Below are positions 1 to 11,707 of a stretch of DNA of 64,000 nucleotides, piece after piece. The notes beneath the pieces were generated by a model. That model saw nothing but the letters and a program-made list of their open reading frames with translations, was not told the DNA's origin and made no database searches. The translations under genes were made by a program, and so were the position numbers. Position 1 is the first letter of the stretch, and the number at the start of each line of letters is the position of its first letter. The stretch comes from Alloyangia pacifica (lineage in GTDB: Bacteria > Pseudomonadota > Alphaproteobacteria > Rhodobacterales > Rhodobacteraceae): assembly GCF_003111685.1 (NCBI RefSeq), contig NZ_CP022189.1, positions 1,938,001 to 2,002,000 on the forward strand, given 5' to 3'.

Positions 1-1713
1 ACGGTGAACGGCGGCCTGCTCGACCGCCGCCGCGCCGTCGGCAAACTGGTGAACCTGCAGGATCTGCTGGTGCACGACCCGCTCGCGGGCAAGGCGGGCA
101 TCGGCCACACCCGCTGGGCCACCCATGGCGCCCCGACCGAGCGCAACGCGCACCCGCACCGCGCGGGCAAGGTCTCGGTCGTGCACAACGGCATCATCGA
201 GAACTTCCGCGAACTGCGCGCCGAGTTGGCCGATCAGGGCCTCGCCCCCGAGACCGAGACCGACACCGAGACCGTCGCCATGCTGGTCTCGCACTACCTC
301 GCCAGCGGCCTCGGCCCGGTCGAGGCGGCGTCGAAGGCGCTCGGACGGCTGGAGGGGGCCTTTGCCCTGGCCTTCCTCTTCGACGGCGAGGAAGACCTCA
401 TCGTCGCCGCCCGCAAGGGCTCGCCGCTGGCCATCGGCCACGGTGACGGCGAGATGTTCGTGGGCAGCGACGCCATCGCGCTCGCCCCGATGACCGACCG
501 CATCACCTACCTCGAAGAGGGTGACTGGGCCGTGGTCACCCGCGCCGGTGCCGAAATCTTCGACGAGTCCGGGGCGCCGGTGGCGCGCGAGGAGAAACGC
601 GTACGGCTCGACCAGACGCAGGTCGACAAGGCCGGCTACAAGCACTTCATGGCCAAGGAGATCGCCCAGCAGCCGACCGTGCTGGCCGAGGCGCTGGGGG
701 CCTACCTGAAGGGCGACGAGATCGTCCTGCCCTCCCCGGGCCTCGATTTCGCCGAGGTCGACCGGCTGGTGCTGGTCGCCTGCGGCACGGCCTATTACGC
801 TTGCCTCACAGCCAAATACTGGTTCGAGAAGCTCGCCCGCATTCCGGTGGAGGTCGATATCGCCTCGGAGTTCCGCTACCGCGAGCCCCCCGTCACCAAG
901 GGCACCGTCGCGCTCTTCGTCAGCCAGTCGGGCGAGACCGCCGACACGCTGGCTGCGCTGCGCTACTGCGCGGGACGGGCAGACCGGATCGTCTCGGTGG
1001 TCAATGTCGAGACCTCGACCATCGCCCGTGAAAGCGATCTGGCGCTGCCGATCCACGCCGGCGTCGAGGTCGGTGTCGCCTCGACCAAGGCCTTCACCTG
1101 CCAGCTCAACGTGCTCTTGCTGCTCGCCATCAAGGCGGCCGAGGCGCGCGGGCACATGGAAGCTGCCGAGAAGTCCGAGCTGCTGGCGCAGCTCCGCGCC
1201 CTGCCGGGCCTCTTCAACGCGGCGCTCGACCGCGACGGCGCCATCGCGGACGCCGCGCGGAAGATCTCCGAGGCCCGCGACGTGCTCTTCCTCGGCCGCG
1301 GCATGATGTATCCGCTGGCGCTCGAAGGCGCGCTGAAGCTGAAGGAAATCAGCTATATCCACGCCGAGGCCTACGCGAGCGGAGAGCTGAAACACGGGCC
1401 CATCGCGCTGATCGACAAATCGGTACCGGTGATCGTCATGGCACCGCGCGACGGGCTCTTCGACAAGACCGTCTCGAACATGCAGGAGGTCATGGCCCGC
1501 GGCGGCAAGGTCTGCCTGATCTCGGACGCGCGCGGCATCGAGGAGGCCGGGGACGGCATCTGGCAGAGCATCACCTTGCCCGAGGTGGACGAGCGCCTCG
1601 CGCCGCTCCTCTATGCCCTGCCCGCGCAGCTGCTGGCCTACCACGCCGCCATTGCCAAGGGCACCGATGTGGACCAGCCGCGCAACCTCGCGAAATCCGT
1701 GACGGTGGAATAA
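1..1713 (+). CDS. glmS: glucosamine-6-phosphate synthase (isomerizing), 5'-truncated by window edge
   Basis: Makes glucosamine-6-phosphate from fructose-6-phosphate and glutamine in the cytoplasm, the first step of UDP-GlcNAc supply for peptidoglycan and LPS. The frame is open from base 1, so about 40 N-terminal residues, including the catalytic Cys1 of the glutaminase domain, lie outside the window. Visible glutaminase motif is HTRWATHGAPTERNAHPH. Two SIS sugar-isomerase domains follow, with SQSGETADT in the first and the GALKLKEISYIHAEAYASGE segment in the second. The C-terminus PRNLAKSVTVE is the canonical GlmS ending. A GTG at position 4 is internal and is not the start. A terminator follows, and the gene converges on sufS. 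Confidence 0.97.
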   Translation, partial: TVNGGLLDRRRAVGKLVNLQDLLVHDPLAGKAGIGHTRWATHGAPTERNAHPHRAGKVSVVHNGIIENFRELRAELADQGLAPETETDTETVAMLVSHYLASGLGPVEAASKALGRLEGAFALAFLFDGEEDLIVAARKGSPLAIGHGDGEMFVGSDAIALAPMTDRITYLEEGDWAVVTRAGAEIFDESGAPVAREEKRVRLDQTQVDKAGYKHFMAKEIAQQPTVLAEALGAYLKGDEIVLPSPGLDFAEVDRLVLVACGTAYYACLTAKYWFEKLARIPVEVDIASEFRYREPPVTKGTVALFVSQSGETADTLAALRYCAGRADRIVSVVNVETSTIARESDLALPIHAGVEVGVASTKAFTCQLNVLLLLAIKAAEARGHMEAAEKSELLAQLRALPGLFNAALDRDGAIADAARKISEARDVLFLGRGMMYPLALEGALKLKEISYIHAEAYASGELKHGPIALIDKSVPVIVMAPRDGLFDKTVSNMQEVMARGGKVCLISDARGIEEAGDGIWQSITLPEVDERLAPLLYALPAQLLAYHAAIAKGTDVDQPRNLAKSVTVE

Positions 1714-1764
1714 CCCGCCCCGCCCGCTGCGCGAACCGCCACGGGACATTGAGACCAAAAAGAT

Positions 1765-1795
1765 AGCCCCGGACGTCTGCGCGACGTCTGGGGCT
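1765..1795. terminator. rho-independent terminator between glmS and sufS
   Basis: A 13-base inverted repeat AGCCCCGGACGTC / GACGTCTGGGGCT (one mismatch) with a 5-base loop, followed on the + strand by a T-rich run (TTCTCTCTTTT). It ends glmS transcripts and may also serve the converging suf operon. Confidence 0.85.
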
Positions 1796-1842
1796 TTCTC
1801 TCTTTTCGAATTCGCAAATCCGGCGGCGGAGCCGGGTAAGGC

Positions 1843-3055
<1,213 letters not shown>

Positions 3056-3063
<8 letters not shown>

Positions 3064-3637
3064 AGCTTGCCATCCCGTTCGGCATTCCCCCCATCAGGGA
3101 GGCGATCATCATCAGCGCCGCGAGCAGCGCCAGGGTCGCGAGTATCAGCACCAGCAGCGCCTTTAAAGGGCTGCCGAAACCATGCGCCTCGTCGAGGAAG
3201 GCGACCAGGATCCAGAGCCCCACGCAGAGCGCCACAAGCACCAGCAGCGCCGCCAGCCCGCCCGAGACCGCGCCGATCAGCGCCACCCCGAGTTGCGCCA
3301 GCGCCCGCAGCCCCTGCAGCCAGATCAGCAGCACGGCCACATCCTCGAGCCGCGCAGTGCCGCCGAAGCTGCGCCCGGCCCATGTCAGCGTGACGATCGA
3401 GCCCGCCAGCATCACGGCCAGCAAAAGCCCCATCGGCACGGGCATCAGCCCGCCCACCGGGCCCAGCTCGCCGCCGAGCTGCATCAGCCCGACCAGCAGC
3501 GCATTCAGCGCCACGACCAGGCCGAAGCCGGTCAGCAGCGCCTCGCGCGACAGATGCAGGCCCAGCAGCATCCGCGCCACCTCGCGCGGGGCGGTGACGG
3601 TCTGCCAGGCCAGCGAAAGAAGACCCGCCACGGTCAT
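3056..3637 (-). CDS. Yip1-family-like multi-spanning membrane protein (second of pair)
   Basis: About 193 aa with roughly five hydrophobic segments, resembling the Yip1 domain family; its function in bacteria is unknown. The start chosen is ATG at 3637 (MTVAGLLSLAW), which overlaps the upstream stop as ATGA. A longer open frame to 3724 exists but would lie within the previous gene. It sits between the other Yip1-like gene and sufS, so it is co-transcribed with Fe-S assembly genes. Membrane genes in this place are, to my knowledge, common in Rhodobacterales suf operons, but no role is established. Confidence 0.75.
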
Positions 3638-4143
3638 CCGGCGGGCCGTTCGGCCATCCGGTCCCCGGGCCATTCCGCAGCCCTGAGGCCGCCGATCCAG
3701 AACCATAGGAAGACCGCGCACCACAGCAGCCCCACCAGCGAGAGCTGCAGACCCTCGCCGACAAACCCCGCCACTAGCCCGTTGAGCAGCGCCAGCGGGC
3801 TTGCCGCCAGCAGCGCCCAGAACAGCGCCAGCCGCGCGCCGTAGCCAGTTCCCCGGCCGCGGAAGAGCTTGGCAACGAGGTGGCTCAGCGCCGCCAGCAC
3901 ATAGAGCGCAAGCGGCAGGATCACCATGCAGGCCAGCAGCGACGCGCCCATGAGCGGGTTGAGCTCCGTACCTTCAAGATGCGCCTGCCGCGCGAGCGCG
4001 GGCATCCGGGCGACGAAGAACATCGCGCAGGCGGCCATGACGAGCATCAACGCCCGGTCCTCTCGGGGGCCCTGCGACAGCAGGCGGCTCATCACCGCGC
4101 CCGGCCCCCGGTAGGTGGCGACGATCTCGCGCGAGAGCGACAT
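3634..4143 (-). CDS. Yip1-family-like membrane protein (first of pair)
   Basis: 169 aa, N-terminus MSLSREIVATYRGPG, then about four hydrophobic helices (for example LALYVLAALSHLVAKLF and LSLVGLLWCAVFLWFWIGGL). Probably a distant paralogue of the next gene; both begin with a short amphipathic stretch before the first helix. The start ATG at 4143 overlaps the end of sufD by one base, so it is translationally coupled to it. The function is not known; a membrane role linked to Fe-S assembly is inferred only from position. Confidence 0.75.
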   Translation of the reverse strand: MSLSREIVATYRGPGAVMSRLLSQGPREDRALMLVMAACAMFFVARMPALARQAHLEGTELNPLMGASLLACMVILPLALYVLAALSHLVAKLFRGRGTGYGARLALFWALLAASPLALLNGLVAGFVGEGLQLSLVGLLWCAVFLWFWIGGLRAAEWPGDRMAERPAG

Positions 4144-5422
4144 CAGTCGCGGCGACGGCCCAGCCAGGCCGCGACCAGCTCGTTGATCTCGGTCTGGATG
4201 TCCTCGTCCTCAACCTCCTGCACCGCTTCGGCGATGAAGGCGATGGTCAGCAGGTCCTCGGCGGTGCCGCGCGGCACGCCGCGGGCGCGCAGGTAGAACA
4301 GACCGTCCTCGTCGATCGCGCCCGAGGTCGACCCATGCGAACACGCCACGTCGTCGGCGTAGATCTCGAGCTCCGGCTTGGCGAGGAACTGGCTGTCCTC
4401 GTCCAGAAGCAGCGACTGGCTGATCTGATAGCCGTCGGTCTTCTGTGCGCCGGGCTTGACCAGGATCTTGCCCTGGAAGACGCCGGTCGCGCCGTTGCGC
4501 AGCACCTTCTTGAAGATCTGGCGGCTTTCGCAGTTCACCGCGTCGTGGGTGATGAACACCGTGTCGTCATGGTGGAAATCGCCATCCCCCATGCAGGCGC
4601 CCGCGACATGCACCGCCGCATCGTCGCCGGTCAGCTCGATCACTGCCTCGTTGCGGGTCAGCACGCCGTTCACCGTGAGGGTGAAGGTCTTGAAGGTGCT
4701 CTCGGTGCCGAGCCGGCCGAAGATATGCGTCGCGGCGCGGCGCTCGTGGTCGCGGCCTTGGACCCGGATGTGGTGGAAGCCGGCGCCATCGGCGACGTCA
4801 ACTTCCATCACCGCGTTGAAGCGCGCGGCGGCGGGGCCGGATTCGAGCAGCGTCACGTCGCCGCCCTCTTCGACCTTCACCACGTGGTGCAGGATTGCAT
4901 CGGAGCTGTCGCTCTCGTGGCGATAAAGCAGGTGCACGGGCTTTGCGACCTTGCCGGTCACGCGGATCAGCAGGCCATCGGTCGCAAAGGCGGTGTTGAG
5001 CGCGGCGAGCGGGCGCTCGACGGGGGTCTGGCCGCTCTGTTCCAGCGTGCCGTAGAGATCCTTGGCCCAGTGGATGTCCGAAGCCTCGGCGAGACGCTCG
5101 ATGCTCAGCCCTTCGAGCGCCAGATCATCGGAGTCCTCGGCGCTGAACACGCCGTCGACGAAGACCACCTTGAGCCGGTCGCGTTCGCTGAAGACCGGCG
5201 CCTCGTCGTCCGCGGCCATCACGGCGGCGGCGGGCGCCTCGACTACGGTCAGCGTGTCGGGGCGGGTGAATTTCCAGTACTCGTCACGGCCGCCGGGCAG
5301 GCCCATGGCCTGCACGCGGGCCAGCGCCGCCTCGCGGGCCGGACGCGACCAGCCACCCTCGGGCAGGCTGAGCGCGGCCAGACGCGCGTCGGTCGCGGTC
5401 TGCTTGACTTGGGGAAGTGCCA

Positions 5423-5423
<1 letters not shown>
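4143..5423 (-). CDS. sufD: Fe-S cluster assembly protein SufD
   Basis: Scaffold partner of SufB in the SufBC2D complex. The 426-aa protein starts at ATG 5423 (MALPQVKQTATDARL), sharing one base with the sufC stop (TAATG). An upstream extension to 5675 would be sufC antisense-frame sequence and is rejected. The right-handed beta-helix core ends in the conserved segment ACSHGSTSGAIDEDGLFYLR, whose His is the SufD residue implicated in cluster assembly. The N-terminal WKFTRPDTL motif is typical. Confidence 0.95.
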
Positions 5424-6178
<755 letters not shown>

Positions 6179-6202
6179 AGGTTTCCCTCCTTGGGGGTGC
6201 GG

Positions 6203-6799
6203 TCAGGGCCGCACGGACAGTTTCATGATCCGCAGCAGATCCTTCACCGGGAAGGCCTGAGGGACGATCTCGAACCGGGCCATGCGGCCGGTCATTTGCG
6301 GTCGGCCGAGCCAGTGCTCGACCTTGTGATAGTGCGCCCGCGGTGCGTAGTCGTCGAAGAGCAGCACCAGCGGTTTCTCGGTCAGGAAGGCGGCGGCAAG
6401 CGCGCAGCCCTCGCGAAAGCGGCCATCCACCAGCACCACGTCCGGCTGGCGGAACTCGGGCAGCTCCCAGACCTTCAGCGGGTACTCCGGGAAGCTGCGC
6501 CACTCGATCTCGTCGACCGGGTGGCCCCATTCCTTGGTCGGCCCGATGTCGGACCAGATCACGTCCACCTCGGTCCCCGCGGCGGGCGGGGTCTCGGCGA
6601 ACCAGCGGCGCATCCCCTGCGCCCAATCCTTGTCCGACTCCACCGTGAAGACGGTCTTGCCGGGCATCTCCGCGGCCAGCACGGTCGAGCCGCCCGAGCC
6701 GTATTCGAGGATCACCTCTGCCCGCGCGTACTCGGCGCGCAGCAGCGCCGCCTCCGCCTCGGGCAGGGTCAGCTCGGGCCGAACCAACGCTTCGGTCAT
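6203..6799 (-). CDS. SAM-methyltransferase-like protein in suf operon
   Basis: 198 aa, cytosolic, no membrane segments. A Rossmann-like motif [16 protein letters not shown] near residue 30 resembles the SAM-binding glycine loop of class I methyltransferases, and [12 protein letters not shown] resembles the later acidic strand. I do not recognise a substrate or subfamily. The start ATG overlaps the ybjQ-like stop as ATGA, so it is translated with it. Placement between sufB and sufC suggests an accessory role in the operon, but this is inference from position only. Confidence 0.6.
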   Translation of the reverse strand: MTEALVRPELTLPEAEAALLRAEYARAEVILEYGSGGSTVLAAEMPGKTVFTVESDKDWAQGMRRWFAETPPAAGTEVDVIWSDIGPTKEWGHPVDEIEWRSFPEYPLKVWELPEFRQPDVVLVDGRFREGCALAAAFLTEKPLVLLFDDYAPRAHYHKVEHWLGRPQMTGRMARFEIVPQAFPVKDLLRIMKLSVRP

Positions 6800-7113
6800 G
6801 GCGTGATCACCACCGCCGTGCCCGACACCGAGACCATGAGCATCGAGTCGCCCACCACCTCGTAGTCGAGATCGACGCCGACCACCGCATTCGCCCCCAA
6901 CACCTTTGCGCGCGCTTCGAGCTCGCGCATGGCCACGTCGCGGGCATCCTGCAGCTTGGCCTCATAGGCGCCCGAGCGCCCGCCGATGATGTCGGTCACC
7001 CGCGCGAAGAGATCGCGCATCACATTGGCGCCCATGATGGCCTCGCCCACCACGATACCCTTGTAGGCGGTGATGCGGTGGCCCTCGATGGTGTTTGTTG
7101 TGGTGACGATCAT
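6796..7113 (-). CDS. YbjQ / UPF0145 family protein
   Basis: 105 aa, full family length. It begins [19 protein letters not shown] and contains [22 protein letters not shown] and the C-terminal [19 protein letters not shown], all typical of YbjQ (putative heavy-metal-binding domain, pentameric in solved homologues). Function is unproven. It is linked to the next gene by an ATGA overlap and follows the 64-aa membrane protein by 10 bases. A metal-related role would suit its place in an iron-sulfur operon, but that is inference. Confidence 0.85.
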   Translation of the reverse strand: MIVTTTNTIEGHRITAYKGIVVGEAIMGANVMRDLFARVTDIIGGRSGAYEAKLQDARDVAMRELEARAKVLGANAVVGVDLDYEVVGDSMLMVSVSGTAVVITP

Positions 7114-7123
7114 CGCGCGGCCC

Positions 7124-7318
7124 TCAACCCAAGAAATAGCGGAAGGCCATCATCACGAGCAGTGCGACCCCGGCGGCCGCGCTCGCGGTGAGCAGCACCG
7201 AGCCGCCAAGAAGCCCCTCGGTATTGCCCTTCCGCTTGCGCACGCCAAGGCCGATCAGCACGCCCACAAAGACGCCGATCGCCGCACCGGCGGAGTCGAG
7301 TACCAGCTGTTGCAGCAT
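7124..7318 (-). CDS. 64-aa two-helix membrane protein
   Basis: Small protein starting [15 protein letters not shown] at ATG 7318. Two hydrophobic helices (about residues 11-26 and 39-59) are separated by a basic turn RKRKGNTEG. Longer in-frame starts would overlap sufB and are rejected. It lies 23 bases after sufB and 10 before the ybjQ-like gene, so it is in the same transcript. I do not recognise the family. Confidence 0.65.
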   Translation of the reverse strand: MLQQLVLDSAGAAIGVFVGVLIGLGVRKRKGNTEGLLGGSVLLTASAAAGVALLVMMAFRYFLG

Positions 7319-7341
7319 CCGGCGTCTCCCTGCGGCGGGCC

Positions 7342-8862
<1,521 letters not shown>

Positions 8863-8932
8863 CAGCCTTTATCTCCTGTCGTCCCGGGGCAAGCGCCGCG
8901 CGCCGCCCTGCGTTTCCGGTGACGCGCGCGGC

Positions 8933-9976
8933 TCAGAGCACGGGCGCGTATTTCTTCCGATACTGACGTGCCCAGGCTTCAGCAAAGCGCAGCACGTCTT
9001 CTTCCCGTGTCGTCGGGCCCAGGCTCACGCGGATCGCGCAGCCGGCCACGTCGTCGTCAAAACCCATTGCCCGCAGCACGCGGGAGGCGCGGACCTTGCC
9101 GCTGGAACAGGCCGACCCCGCCGAAATCGCGAAACCGGCAAGGTCCATCTGCATCACCTGCGTCTCACCCTTCCAGCCCGGCAGGGCGAAGCAGGAAGTG
9201 TTCGGCAGGCGCGGCGCACCATTCCCGACAAAAATAGTCTCTGGCGCGGCAGCCGCAATAGCGTTCTCTAGAATAGTTCTAAGTTTTTCGATTCCTGTCC
9301 ATACGTCATCGGCCAGATCGCGCGCGGCTGCCTCTGCGGCCGCGCCAAATCCCGCTATGCCGATCAGGTTCTCGGTCCCGGCGCGGCGCCCCATCTCCTG
9401 ACCGCCGCCCTTCATCTGCGGCGGCAGGTCTGTGCCGCGCTTCATCACCAGCGCGCCGACTCCCTTGGGCCCGCCGAGCTTGTGCGCAGAGACGATGGCC
9501 ATCTGGGCGCCTGTCCAGTTGAAGGCGAAGGGCAACTTGCCGAAGACCTGCGTGGCATCAATCACCGCGAGGCCCTGCGGCAGATCCTGTACCACGCCGG
9601 TTTCGGAGTTCGCCGCCTGCAGCGCGGTGCTCGCGGGGTCGCGCACGGTCACCCGCCCCTGCCCGTCCACCGGCAGATCGCAGGTCAGCCAGGCGGCCAT
9701 CGCATCATGCTCAATGTCTGCGCCCTGCAGCCCGCGCCCGGCGCAGGCCAGGGCCGCGGCCTCGGTGGCGCCCGAAACGAAGACCACGTCGGCGCCGTCG
9801 GCGCCAAGCGCCGAGGCGACCTGCGCCCGCGCCTTTTCCATCAGCCCCTTGGCCGCGCGCCCCTCGGCGTGGACCGACGAGGGGTTCCCCACCAGATCCA
9901 TCGCCGCGATCATCGCGTCTTTTGCCTCGGAGCGCAGCGGCGCCGTGGCATTCCAGTCGAGATAGGCCCGCGTCAC
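8933..9976 (-). CDS. class I (IscS/NifS-like) cysteine desulfurase
   Basis: PLP-dependent desulfurase of about 347 aa. The PLP lysine lies in VSAHKLGGPKGVGAL and the catalytic cysteine in ISAGSACSSGKVRAS, the class I arrangement. I chose GTG 9976 (VTRAYLDWNATAPLR) because AGAGGGGG sits 5-10 bases upstream; another GTG 11 codons earlier is possible. It is the second gene of the isc-suf operon, just after iscR. It is shorter than E. coli IscS (404 aa), as usual for the NifS-like form in Rhodobacterales. An AT-rich patch inside the gene holds an Irr-like palindrome (listed separately). Confidence 0.92.
   Translation of the reverse strand: MTRAYLDWNATAPLRSEAKDAMIAAMDLVGNPSSVHAEGRAAKGLMEKARAQVASALGADGADVVFVSGATEAAALACAGRGLQGADIEHDAMAAWLTCDLPVDGQGRVTVRDPASTALQAANSETGVVQDLPQGLAVIDATQVFGKLPFAFNWTGAQMAIVSAHKLGGPKGVGALVMKRGTDLPPQMKGGGQEMGRRAGTENLIGIAGFGAAAEAAARDLADDVWTGIEKLRTILENAIAAAAPETIFVGNGAPRLPNTSCFALPGWKGETQVMQMDLAGFAISAGSACSSGKVRASRVLRAMGFDDDVAGCAIRVSLGPTTREEDVLRFAEAWARQYRKKYAPVL
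9267..9283. promoter_or_regulatory. Irr-box-like palindrome inside the cysteine desulfurase gene
   Basis: TCTAGAATAGTTCTAAG differs from the Irr/ICE consensus TTTAGAA-N3-TTCTAAA at only two arm positions. It lies in a locally AT-rich stretch of an otherwise GC-rich coding sequence. A role in an internal or antisense promoter is inferred, not shown. Confidence 0.4.
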
Positions 9977-10021
9977 GCCGCCCCCTCTTTCATAGTGTCC
10001 AGGTTTCACGCCGGCTCGGGA

Positions 10022-10534
10022 TCATATCTCGTCCGAGAGAATATCCTCGACCTCTTCCCGCTCCTCGTCAGAGACCGGCTCGTCGACGATGGCAAAGAGC
10101 GACGGCACCGCCGGACAGGGTGCCAGCGCATTGCCGACCACATCCGAGAGCCGCGCCTGATGCAGGTACACATAGACATGCGCCGATAGTGACTGCCAGA
10201 GCCGGTTCGACAGAGACTGCGCCCGGCTGCCCGAGGCCCCACCCGACGCGCCCGCACCCTTGTGCATCGCGTCAACGGTCTCGTCGACCGCCGCCAGCAC
10301 GTCGACCACGCGGATCTCGTCGGGCGTGCGCGCCAGGCGATAGCCGCCGCCGGGTCCGCGCACCGAGGCCACCAGCCCCGCGCGTCGCAGCTTGACGAAG
10401 AGTTGCTCGAGATACGGCAGGGAAATGTCCTGGCGCCGCGAGATGTCTCCCAGCGTCACCAGCTCTCCCTCCGGCTGGAGGGCGATGTCGACCAGCGCGA
10501 CCATCGCGTAACGCCCCTTGGTGCTCAGCTTCAC
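10022..10534 (-). CDS. iscR: IscR/Rrf2-family regulator lacking the three cluster cysteines
   Basis: Winged-helix Rrf2-family repressor expected to control this operon. 170 aa from GTG 10534 (VKLSTKGRYAMVALVD), with GGGAGG 6-11 bases upstream. The DNA-binding part (residues 1-70), with SLPYLEQLFVKLRRAGLV and VRGPGGGYRLAR, is standard. The loop that holds three Cys in E. coli IscR reads HKGAGASGGASGS (residues 91-103) and has none; the only Cys is C140 in ALAPCPAVPS. A one-cysteine IscR has been reported for Rhodobacter sphaeroides, and this looks the same type. First gene of the operon, divergent from the alpha/beta hydrolase. Confidence 0.93.
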   Translation of the reverse strand: MKLSTKGRYAMVALVDIALQPEGELVTLGDISRRQDISLPYLEQLFVKLRRAGLVASVRGPGGGYRLARTPDEIRVVDVLAAVDETVDAMHKGAGASGGASGSRAQSLSNRLWQSLSAHVYVYLHQARLSDVVGNALAPCPAVPSLFAIVDEPVSDEEREEVEDILSDEI

Positions 10535-10584
10535 GCTTGCCTCCCGGGCACCTTCGCGCCCAACCGATTGACCTTGACCGGGCA

Positions 10585-10600
10585 ATTGCATATCTGCAAT
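10585..10600. promoter_or_regulatory. inverted repeat in iscR leader/promoter
   Basis: ATTGCA-TATC-TGCAAT, 6-base arms with a 4-base centre, 51 bases upstream of the iscR start in a locally AT-rich segment. It could be an operator (IscR itself is a candidate) or overlap the promoter. The match to a known IscR site was not tested. Confidence 0.35.
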
Positions 10601-10627
10601 CAAGCCCTCTCCCGTGCCCGCACGGGA

Positions 10628-10644
10628 TTTAGAAACGTTCTAAA
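10628..10644. promoter_or_regulatory. Irr box (iron control element) upstream of iscR
   Basis: TTTAGAAACGTTCTAAA, a perfect 7+3+7 palindrome that matches the alphaproteobacterial Irr/ICE consensus TTTAGAA-N3-TTCTAAA. It lies 94 bases upstream of iscR and 58 bases upstream of the divergent hydrolase gene. Irr represses such sites when iron is low, so the isc-suf operon is probably iron/haem-responsive. Confidence 0.75.
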
Positions 10645-10702
10645 GTGCCGCAGAAATTTCGTCAACAATTTCGCGCACACCGATCAGGAGCACTTCCGCC
10701 CG

Positions 10703-11356
10703 ATGCCCGAGGTCATATTTCCCGGACCCGAAGGCCGCCTCGAAGGCCGCTATCATCCGCAGAAAGACAACGACGCCCCCATTGCCATCGTCCTGCACCC
10801 GCATCCGCAGTTCGGCGGGACGATGAACAACAAGGTCGTCTATAACCTTCACTACGCGTTCTACAACATGGGATTCACCGTGCTGCGGTTCAACTTCCGT
10901 GGCGTGGGGCGCAGTCAGGGCGAATACGACCAGGGCATCGGCGAGCTTTCCGACGCCGCCTCGGCGCTCGACTACCTGCAGTCGATGAACAACAACTCCA
11001 AGCACTGCTGGGTCGCCGGGTTCTCCTTTGGCGCCTGGATCGGCATGCAGCTTCTGATGCGCCGCCCCGAGATCACCGGCTTCGTCTCGGTCTCGCCGCC
11101 GGCCAACATGTACGACTTCTCATTCCTCGCGCCCTGCCCCTCCTCTGGGCTGATCATCAATGGCACCAATGACCGCGTGGCCCCGCCCGCGGACACGACG
11201 ACGCTGGTGAACAAGCTCAAGGAGCAGAAGGGCATCACCATCACCCACGATCAGGTCGAGGGCGCCGGGCACTTCTTCGAAGAGCCGCACATGGAGACGA
11301 TGATCGACAGCGTCACCGGCTACGTGAAGCGCCGCCTGACCGAGACCAGCCGCTGA
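10703..11356 (+). CDS. alpha/beta hydrolase, dienelactone-hydrolase-like
   Basis: 217 aa from ATG 10703 (MPEVIFPGPEGRLEGRY), with AGGAG upstream. The oxyanion region is HPHPQFGGTMNNK, the nucleophile elbow is GFSFGAW (Ser), and the His is in GAGHFF. It resembles the widespread small alpha/beta hydrolases (YfhR/DUF-type) of Rhodobacterales; the substrate is unknown. A longer frame from 10262 runs through iscR on the other strand and is rejected. Transcribed away from iscR from the shared region with the Irr box, and followed by a strong terminator. Confidence 0.9.
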   Translation: MPEVIFPGPEGRLEGRYHPQKDNDAPIAIVLHPHPQFGGTMNNKVVYNLHYAFYNMGFTVLRFNFRGVGRSQGEYDQGIGELSDAASALDYLQSMNNNSKHCWVAGFSFGAWIGMQLLMRRPEITGFVSVSPPANMYDFSFLAPCPSSGLIINGTNDRVAPPADTTTLVNKLKEQKGITITHDQVEGAGHFFEEPHMETMIDSVTGYVKRRLTETSR

Positions 11357-11364
11357 AACAGCCC

Positions 11365-11389
11365 AAAGGCCGGCCTCGCGCCGGCCTTT
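11365..11389. terminator. rho-independent terminator after alpha/beta hydrolase
   Basis: Perfect 10-base stem AAAGGCCGGC / GCCGGCCTTT with a 5-base loop, 8 bases after the stop codon. Only a short T run follows. Confidence 0.75.
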
Positions 11390-11455
11390 GCATGTCCGTC
11401 GCCCGCCCTGGCTGACCTCCGAAAACCCTAGACCGCACGACCGGGAGGAGTGCCC

Positions 11456-11707
11456 ATGAACCTCACCCAGGAGCTGGCCGACAAGCTGGCCGAGGACACG
11501 TTCAAGGTGATGAAGCTCACCGGCGACGAACGCTTCTTCATGGAGGTGGCCAAAGTCATCGGTGCCTCCTCCACCACGCTCGAGGAAGCCTATCTCACCT
11601 CGATCCGCGTCCGCCTCGCCGAGCGCCGGGCACGGGCCTTCCTCGTCGAGCGGCTGAATGCCGCCAAGGCCGGCGGCACCAACATCCCCGAGGAGCCGCA
11701 GGAATGA
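11456..11707 (+). CDS. small hypothetical protein upstream of HD hydrolase
   Basis: 83 aa starting MNLTQELADKLAEDTF, with a strong GGGAGGAG 7 bases upstream. Predicted all-helical (TTLEEAYLTSIRVRLAERRARAFLVERL) and soluble. I do not recognise its family. It is coupled to the HD gene by an ATGA overlap, so the two are probably made together. Confidence 0.7.
   Translation: MNLTQELADKLAEDTFKVMKLTGDERFFMEVAKVIGASSTTLEEAYLTSIRVRLAERRARAFLVERLNAAKAGGTNIPEEPQE

Noticed and set aside
10262..10702. N-terminal extension of the alpha/beta hydrolase
   Set aside because: It would run antisense through iscR and its promoter; ATG 10703 has a ribosome site and fits the family.
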